Positions 7,361-11,734 of a DNA stretch of 11,734 nucleotides are shown in pieces; the first letter of the stretch is position 1, and every line of letters begins with the position of its first letter. The position numbers and the translations under genes were made by a program. Source of the DNA: an uncultured Eubacteriales bacterium (GTDB lineage Bacteria > Bacillota > Clostridia > Oscillospirales > Oscillospiraceae); NCBI GenBank assembly GCA_900313295.1, contig OMQS01000126.1, forward strand, positions 1 to 11,734. Reading direction: 5' to 3'. The notes under the pieces were generated by a model. It was not told where the DNA came from, searched no databases, and saw nothing but the letters and a program-made list of their open reading frames with translations.

Positions 7361-9331
7361 TTATAGCAGCGCTAAAAATTCCTCTTCGCTCAGCACAGGG
7401 ATGTTCAGTTCCTGCGCCCTTTTCAGCTTTGAACCGGCGTTTTCGCCGGCCACCACATAGGTGGTCTTTTTGGAAACGGAGGAGGCCGCCTTGCCGCCCC
7501 GCTGCTCGATCATCTCCCCTGCTTCCTCGCGGGTGAAACGGGTCAGCGCACCTGTCAGCACGAAGGTCATGCCCGCAAAACGGCTGTCCACCAGCGTCCG
7601 GCGGCTCTCCATGTTCAGCCCCGCATTTTTCAGCCGCTCCAGCAGGTCTGCCGCCTGCTCGCTCTGCATCCATCGGGTGATATAGTCCGCCGTCACGGCG
7701 CCTACGTCGTCGATCTGCGTCAGCTCCTCCGCTGTGGCGCGGCGCAGCGCATCCATGCTGCCGAAGTGAGCGGCCAGGACTTTGGCAGCTTTTTCGCCCA
7801 CCTGACGGATGCCCAGCGCATAGATCAGCCGCCACAGGTCGTTTTCCTTGGACTTGGCGATGGCCTCCACGGCATTCTGGGCGGATTTTGCCCCCATGCG
7901 CTCCAGCTTTTTAAGCTGCTCGGCCGTGAGATCATAGAGATCCGCGGGATTGGCCACCAGCTTTGCCTCAATGAGCTGCTGCAAAACGGCCGGCCCAATG
8001 CCGTCAATGTCCATAGCATCCCGCGCGGCAAAATGAATGAGGTTGCGCAAAAGCTGCGCCGGACACTCCGCGCCCGTGCAGCGGATGGCCGCGCCGTCCG
8101 GATCCCGCAGCACCGGAGCGCCGCACACGGGACATGTCTGCGGAAACACAAATTCCGCCGCATCATCCGGCCGCTTTTCCCGCTCCACGGACACGATCTC
8201 GGGAATGATCTCCCCCGCCTTCTGCACAATGACCGTGTCCCCGATGCGAATGTCCTTTTCCCGAATATAATCCTGATTATGAAGTGTGGCGTTTGTCACC
8301 GTCGTGCCGGCCAGCCGCACCGGCTCCAGCACGGCCTTCGGCGTCAGCACGCCTGTGCGCCCCACCTGCACCACGATATCCACCACCCGGGAGGGTTTTT
8401 GCTCGGGCGGGTACTTATAGGCCACAGCCCACTTGGGGCATTTGGCCGTGCTGCCCAGTATATCGCGGTCTGACAAGTTGTTTAGCTTTACAACTGCTCC
8501 GTCTATGTCAAAGGGGAACTCCATCCGCGTGTCCCCCAGCCGATCGATCTCGCGGAGGATGTCCTCCCCATTTGATAAAGTCGCGTGAGGGATCGTGGGA
8601 AAGCCCTGTGCTTTTAGATATGCAAGCGTTTCGGCATGAGTGGTAAATGTTCTCCTCTCCGCCAGCTGGAGGTTAAAAACCGCAATGTCCAGCCTGCGTT
8701 TGGCGCACATCTTGGGGTCTTTTTGCCGCAGAGAGCCTGCAGCGGCGTTGCGGGGGTTGGCTAGGAGTGGTTTCCCTTCCAGCTCCAGTTCCTCGTTGAT
8801 CTCCTCAAAAACGGAGCGCGCCATGTAGACCTCGCCCCGAACGATAAGGCGGGGTAGCTTCTCCGGCAGCACCATGGGAATGGAGCGTATCGTCCGCAGG
8901 TTTCCGGTCACGTCCTCCCCCTTGCGCCCGTCGCCTCGGGTGGCTCCCTGATAGAACACGCCGTCCCGATACTCCAGCGCCACGGAAAGTCCGTCCACCT
9001 TCGGCTCCACGCTATATTCCGCCTGCGGCAGCGTTTCCAGCACCTTGGCCAAAAAGTCCTGCACCTCGTTTCCGTCGAACACATCCTCCAGACTCTCCAG
9101 CGGAACGGGATGCAGCACCTCCGCAAAGTCGTTGCGTACCGCGTCGCCCACGCGCTGGGTGGGGGAATCCGGCGTGATCTCCTCCGGATGCTCCCGCTCC
9201 AGATCCTGCAGGCGGCGATAGAGATGGTCGTATTCATAATCGGACATGGTGGATCTGTCCAGCGTATAGTAAAGGCGGGCGTTTTCGTTGAGTGTGTCCC
9301 GCAGCTGCTTCATTTCCGCACGGTAGTCCAT
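7361..9331 (-). CDS. ligA: NAD-dependent DNA ligase LigA
   Basis: Seals nicks in duplex DNA during replication and repair, using NAD+ to adenylate itself. The 656-residue protein has the full family layout. An N-terminal Ia domain (about 1-70) is followed by the adenylation domain with the nucleophile K111 in EPKVDG (109-114). An OB fold covers about 310-390. A four-Cys zinc finger uses C400, C403, C418 and C423. Helix-hairpin-helix repeats span about 435-560, and a C-terminal BRCT domain covers about 584-656 (start at FAGMTFVLTGAL). Length is typical (about 650-680). The ATG sits 15 bases after the yunB stop, with GGGAG in that gap 7 bases before it, so translation may be coupled to yunB. 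It is the last gene of the cluster. I see no broken motif. Confidence 0.97.
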   Translation of the reverse strand: MDYRAEMKQLRDTLNENARLYYTLDRSTMSDYEYDHLYRRLQDLEREHPEEITPDSPTQRVGDAVRNDFAEVLHPVPLESLEDVFDGNEVQDFLAKVLETLPQAEYSVEPKVDGLSVALEYRDGVFYQGATRGDGRKGEDVTGNLRTIRSIPMVLPEKLPRLIVRGEVYMARSVFEEINEELELEGKPLLANPRNAAAGSLRQKDPKMCAKRRLDIAVFNLQLAERRTFTTHAETLAYLKAQGFPTIPHATLSNGEDILREIDRLGDTRMEFPFDIDGAVVKLNNLSDRDILGSTAKCPKWAVAYKYPPEQKPSRVVDIVVQVGRTGVLTPKAVLEPVRLAGTTVTNATLHNQDYIREKDIRIGDTVIVQKAGEIIPEIVSVEREKRPDDAAEFVFPQTCPVCGAPVLRDPDGAAIRCTGAECPAQLLRNLIHFAARDAMDIDGIGPAVLQQLIEAKLVANPADLYDLTAEQLKKLERMGAKSAQNAVEAIAKSKENDLWRLIYALGIRQVGEKAAKVLAAHFGSMDALRRATAEELTQIDDVGAVTADYITRWMQSEQAADLLERLKNAGLNMESRRTLVDSRFAGMTFVLTGALTRFTREEAGEMIEQRGGKAASSVSKKTTYVVAGENAGSKLKRAQELNIPVLSEEEFLALL

Positions 9332-9346
9332 AGTGTATCTCCCTTT

Positions 9347-10042
9347 TTATCCCTTGTTCATAATGTACTCATCCGCATAGTCCTCCACCTTATCCTCGGT
9401 GGTGCTGAAATAGGTGTAGGTGTCCGGCACATTGCCCACGATGACAGTTTCTGCCACGCACAGCTCATTATTCACCTGCACGGAGGTGGCAAAGCCCGGC
9501 AGCAGCACCGTGACATATACCTCCACATCCAACAGGACCTGATGCTTGGTCTGGTTGATGCCTGCCGCCGTCAGGGCGTTGCGCAGCTTTGCCGTAGCCG
9601 TTCCCACGGACTGCGTGCGCACCCGAATATGCGGCCCACGCCCCGCCAGCAGGTTAGACCCCGTCAGCGTTCCGAGAGGAATGGACAGATCCGAGGAGGT
9701 CATCTCCGACAGCCGATCCAGCACCGTGTCGGAAATGAGGGTCTGCAGCCGGTTAAACTCCGACATATTGCTGCGCAGGGCGGTGACTTTTCCACTGCTG
9801 TCTTTCTCAAAAGCAATAAGATTGGAACAGTCCACCTGTCCGCTGGCCACGGCGTCGCTGACGGCGTCGGCCACAATGCGGTTGACCCGATTGGTGGTGC
9901 GCGACTCCGTGAGGCGCGTGACCATAGGGCGGATGCGCACCACGATGAACGCCGCCGCCACCAAAAACAGCACCAAAACGATAGACAGCCAGATCACCGC
10001 TTTTTGTCTTCCGGTCAAGCGAACATAACGAAGCCTCCGCAC
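9347..10042 (-). CDS. yunB: Sporulation protein YunB
   Basis: YunB-family protein needed for efficient spore formation in Bacillus, where it belongs to the mother-cell sigma-E regulon; its biochemical role is unknown. Numbering from the upstream ATG at 10060 (237 residues): one hydrophobic segment at about 21-41 (AVIWLSIVLVLFLVAAAFIV), then an extracytoplasmic-looking domain. Family features are SSDLSIPLGTLTGSNLLAGRGP (122-143 region), GINQTKHQ (167-174) and CVAETVIVGNVPDTY (201-215). I prefer the GTG at 10042 (231 residues). It has AGGGGG (10056-10051) 8 bases upstream, whereas the ATG at 10060 has no good ribosome site and lies inside a hairpin. The gene sits between murD (46 bases, or 28 from the ATG) and ligA (15 bases), probably in one transcription unit. 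Its presence supports a spore-forming host. Confidence 0.88.
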   Translation of the reverse strand: MRRLRYVRLTGRQKAVIWLSIVLVLFLVAAAFIVVRIRPMVTRLTESRTTNRVNRIVADAVSDAVASGQVDCSNLIAFEKDSSGKVTALRSNMSEFNRLQTLISDTVLDRLSEMTSSDLSIPLGTLTGSNLLAGRGPHIRVRTQSVGTATAKLRNALTAAGINQTKHQVLLDVEVYVTVLLPGFATSVQVNNELCVAETVIVGNVPDTYTYFSTTEDKVEDYADEYIMNKG

Positions 10043-10054
10043 GGCACACACCCC

Positions 10055-10073
10055 CTGCATACAGTGTATGCAG
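10055..10073. repeat. Perfect 8-bp dyad at the yunB start
   Basis: CTGCATAC (10055-10062) and GTATGCAG (10066-10073) with a 3-base loop, lying between the murD stop and yunB. In the mRNA this hairpin would bury the ATG at 10060-10058. The minus strand within it reads CATACACT (10070-10063), matching the sigma-E -10 pattern CATACANT, but I see no matching -35 element. It could be an RNA hairpin, an operator or part of a sporulation promoter. Confidence 0.5.
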
Positions 10074-10088
10074 ACCCCGTGTCCGCCG

Positions 10089-11474
10089 TTACTCCTTCCA
10101 GCCGTTTACAATGGCCTTGAAGGTCTTGCCCCGCTCCATAAAATTCTTGAACTGGTCAAAGGCCGCGCACGCCGGTGAAAGCGTCACCACATCGCCGCTC
10201 TGCGCCCGATCGCGGGCAAACTCCACCGCCCTTTCAAAGGGCGTGACCTCCGCGATCTCCGGATGCCCCGGGCGGTACTCGGGCGCCTGCTCCACGGCGG
10301 AGCGTATCTTCTGCGCCGTGGCGCCGCACAGCACCAGCAGCTTCACATGCTCCACGATCTCCGGCCCCAAAACGTCAAAGGGGATGTGCTTGTCATAGCC
10401 GCCGGCGATCAGGATCACTTTTCCCCTAAAGGAGCGCAGACCCGCGATGGTGCGGGAGGGGCTGCTGGCAATGGAGTCGTTATAAAACCGCGCGCCGTGA
10501 TAGGTGCGCACCAGCTCGATGCGGTGCTCCACACCGTTAAAGCTGCGGGCGAAATCGCGGATCACCTCGTCGGGCACCAGACCATCCACCGCGGCGATGG
10601 CGGCCATGTAGTTCTCCACGTTGTGTACGCCGGGCAGGCGAATGTCCTGCGTCTGCATGACCACCCGTTCCTGTCCGTTTTGGCTGCTGATAATAGACTC
10701 GCCCCGCAGGAAAACGCCGTCTGTCGGCTCCTGGCGGCGGCTGAAAGTGCGCACACGTCCCACGGCGCGCTCCGCCTGCTCGCTGGTAATATCGTTATCC
10801 AGATTGAAAACGGCGATGTCCCCCGCCTTCTGGTAGCGGAAAATATTCTCCTTGGCGGCCACATATTCCGCCATGTCCTTGTGCATGTCCAGATGGTTGG
10901 GCGCCAGATTCGTCACCACGGCAATGTGCGGGCTTTGCCGCATGGTCATGAGCTGAAAGCTGCTCAGCTCCAGCACGGCGTAGTCCTCCGGACGCATTTC
11001 ATCCGCCTGACACAAAAGCGGGTTTCCGATGTTGCCGCCCACGTGGACGGTCTTTCCGGCGGCCTTCAGCAGCTCAGCGATGATGGTGGTGGTGGTGGTC
11101 TTCCCGTCAGAGCCGGTGACGGCGATGAGCGTGCAGGGGCAGACGGAGAAAAACACCTCCATCTCCGACGTCAGCTCGCTCCCCTGCTGCTGCGCCTGCA
11201 ATAGCTCCGGCACATCGGGCCGCAGCCCCGGCGTGCGGAAGATCACGTCCTCATGAAGGCCGTGCAGATAGTCCGCTCCCAGCTGCAGCCGGCAGCCGCC
11301 TTTTTCCAGCTCGTCGGCCAGCTCTCCCAGCGCCGAGCGCTCCCGCTTATCGCAGGCAGTCACGCAGATGCCCTCCCGCAGCAGCAGGCGCAGCAGCGGC
11401 GTATTGCTCACACCGATGCCGATGACGGCAACAGTCTTGCTTTTCAACGAATCGAAATATTGGCGCAGAGTCAT
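10089..11474 (-). CDS. murD: UDP-N-acetylmuramoyl-L-alanine--D-glutamate ligase MurD
   Basis: Cytoplasmic peptidoglycan precursor enzyme: adds D-glutamate to UDP-MurNAc-L-Ala using ATP. The 461-residue protein has the three Mur-ligase domains. The N-terminal Rossmann-like domain contains VAVIGIGVSNTPLLRLL (15-31). The central ATPase domain has the P-loop GSDGKTTT (121-128), NHLDMH (193-198) and the probable carbamylated lysine K208. The C-terminal domain has HRIE (317-320), YNDSIASSPSRT (331-342) and SPACAAFDQF (433-442). The Asp in GSDGKT, rather than Asn as in many Mur ligases, is common in MurD of Clostridia as far as I recall. The D-Glu versus L-Lys/DAP specificity is assigned from overall MurD-like motifs, not proven. 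The ATG at 11474 follows GGAGG with a 10-base gap. It leads the murD-yunB-ligA cluster from a strong promoter, divergent from rnpB. Confidence 0.95.
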   Translation of the reverse strand: MTLRQYFDSLKSKTVAVIGIGVSNTPLLRLLLREGICVTACDKRERSALGELADELEKGGCRLQLGADYLHGLHEDVIFRTPGLRPDVPELLQAQQQGSELTSEMEVFFSVCPCTLIAVTGSDGKTTTTTIIAELLKAAGKTVHVGGNIGNPLLCQADEMRPEDYAVLELSSFQLMTMRQSPHIAVVTNLAPNHLDMHKDMAEYVAAKENIFRYQKAGDIAVFNLDNDITSEQAERAVGRVRTFSRRQEPTDGVFLRGESIISSQNGQERVVMQTQDIRLPGVHNVENYMAAIAAVDGLVPDEVIRDFARSFNGVEHRIELVRTYHGARFYNDSIASSPSRTIAGLRSFRGKVILIAGGYDKHIPFDVLGPEIVEHVKLLVLCGATAQKIRSAVEQAPEYRPGHPEIAEVTPFERAVEFARDRAQSGDVVTLSPACAAFDQFKNFMERGKTFKAIVNGWKE

Positions 11475-11510
11475 AGTCTGTAAGCCTCCATAGACGTAGA
11501 TATTTTTATC

Positions 11511-11539
11511 ATTATATCACATTTTATGGTGCAGTTCAA
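11511..11539 (-). promoter_or_regulatory. Promoter of the murD-yunB-ligA unit
   Basis: On the minus strand: TTGAAC (11539-11534), a 17-base spacer, then consensus TATAAT (11516-11511) with TGA before it (extended -10 box). The expected start is near 11504, giving a leader of about 30 bases. It is back to back with the rnpB promoter. Confidence 0.82.
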
Positions 11540-11570
11540 TTCCTTTTTCCAAAGAAATCCTCCGTGCAGG

Positions 11571-11599
11571 TTGACTTCCCTGCCGCATTATACTATTAT
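11571..11599 (+). promoter_or_regulatory. Promoter of rnpB
   Basis: TTGACT (11571-11576), a 17-base spacer, TATTAT (11594-11599). Transcription should begin near 11606-11607, just before the first recognisable RNase P RNA bases. This promoter lacks the TGN extension seen at the four protein-gene promoters. Confidence 0.8.
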
Positions 11600-11606
11600 A
11601 TTTATG

Positions 11607-11734
11607 AGTAGATTGGACGGTCGCGGGGACAATGGCGAAAGCCTGTCCATGAGGAAAGTCCGGGCTCCGCAGGGCAAGGATAACGGGTAACGCCCGCCGA
11701 AGGCGACTTCAGGAAAAGTGCAACAGAGATATAC
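11607..11734 (+). ncRNA. rnpB: RNase P RNA (rnpB), 5' part, cut by window end
   Basis: Catalytic RNA of ribonuclease P, which trims the 5' leader of precursor tRNAs. Recognised from its conserved core: ATGAGGAAAGTCCGGGCTCC (11650-11669), then CAGGGCAAGG, GGGTAACGCCC (about 11686-11696), and AAGTGCAACAGAGATATAC at the window edge, which is the conserved ACAGA region normally followed by CGCC. GGACAATGGCGAAAGCCTGTCC just upstream of the core forms an early hairpin. The helix content looks like the ancestral type A rather than the Bacillus type B, by resemblance to the E. coli sequence in this part. About two thirds of a normal 350-400-base RNA lies outside. The exact 5' end is inferred from the promoter. 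Confidence 0.95.

Noticed and set aside
9110..10120. A plus-strand open frame across ligA and yunB
   Set aside because: Antisense to two recognised genes and rich in Arg, His and Gln typical of shadow frames.
11475..11606. A riboswitch or small gene between murD and rnpB
   Set aside because: The spacer is fully accounted for by two back-to-back promoters and a short murD leader.
1..11734. Insertion sequences, CRISPR repeats, tRNA genes, phage or defence genes
   Set aside because: No transposase or integrase motifs, no spaced direct repeats and no tRNA cloverleaf were seen on either strand.

Overview
The window is an ordinary chromosomal stretch from a Gram-positive, strictly anaerobic, spore-forming member of the Clostridia. 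A butyrate-producing gut lineage near the Oscillospiraceae is my best guess. This rests on a YunB-type sporulation protein, pyruvate:ferredoxin oxidoreductase, an RnfB-like iron-sulfur protein, an acyl-CoA:carboxylate CoA-transferase, strong AGGAGG-type ribosome sites, and GC-rich genes separated by AT-rich spacers. The taxonomic assignment is inferred, not proven. I see no mobile element, CRISPR array, tRNA or phage gene.

Layout, left to right. (1) rpoD/sigA, the primary sigma factor, on the + strand (27-1454). It converges through one strong hairpin on (2) a minus-strand gene for a soluble four-cluster ferredoxin that looks like the C-terminal part of RnfB (1505-2020). (3) A CoA-transferase of the butyryl-CoA:acetate / 4-hydroxybutyrate type (2133-3482, minus). 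(4) nifJ, a full-length pyruvate:ferredoxin oxidoreductase (3628-7140, minus). (5) A minus-strand cluster murD - yunB - ligA (11474 down to 7361), with short spacers and a terminator after ligA. (6) The 5' part of rnpB, the RNase P RNA, on the + strand from about 11607 and cut by the window end.

Functional reading. Units 2-4 are three separately promoted genes of fermentative energy metabolism. PFOR oxidises pyruvate to acetyl-CoA and reduces ferredoxin. The four-cluster protein could carry or pass on those electrons. The CoA-transferase could release the final acid, probably butyrate, while recovering acetyl-CoA. Two of the three promoters carry 18-bp partly palindromic sequences over the -10 box that resemble binding sites of the redox repressor Rex, so NADH-responsive control is a testable idea. 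The murD-yunB-ligA cluster joins peptidoglycan precursor synthesis, a sporulation protein and DNA ligation.

Four of the five promoters I can read have a TGN extended -10 box. Gaps between genes are all under 300 bases and are accounted for by promoters, terminators and leaders. I found no clear new biological system. The points most worth a second look are the stand-alone RnfB-like protein, the Rex-like sites, the hairpin at the start of yunB, and an acidic insert in the sigma factor.
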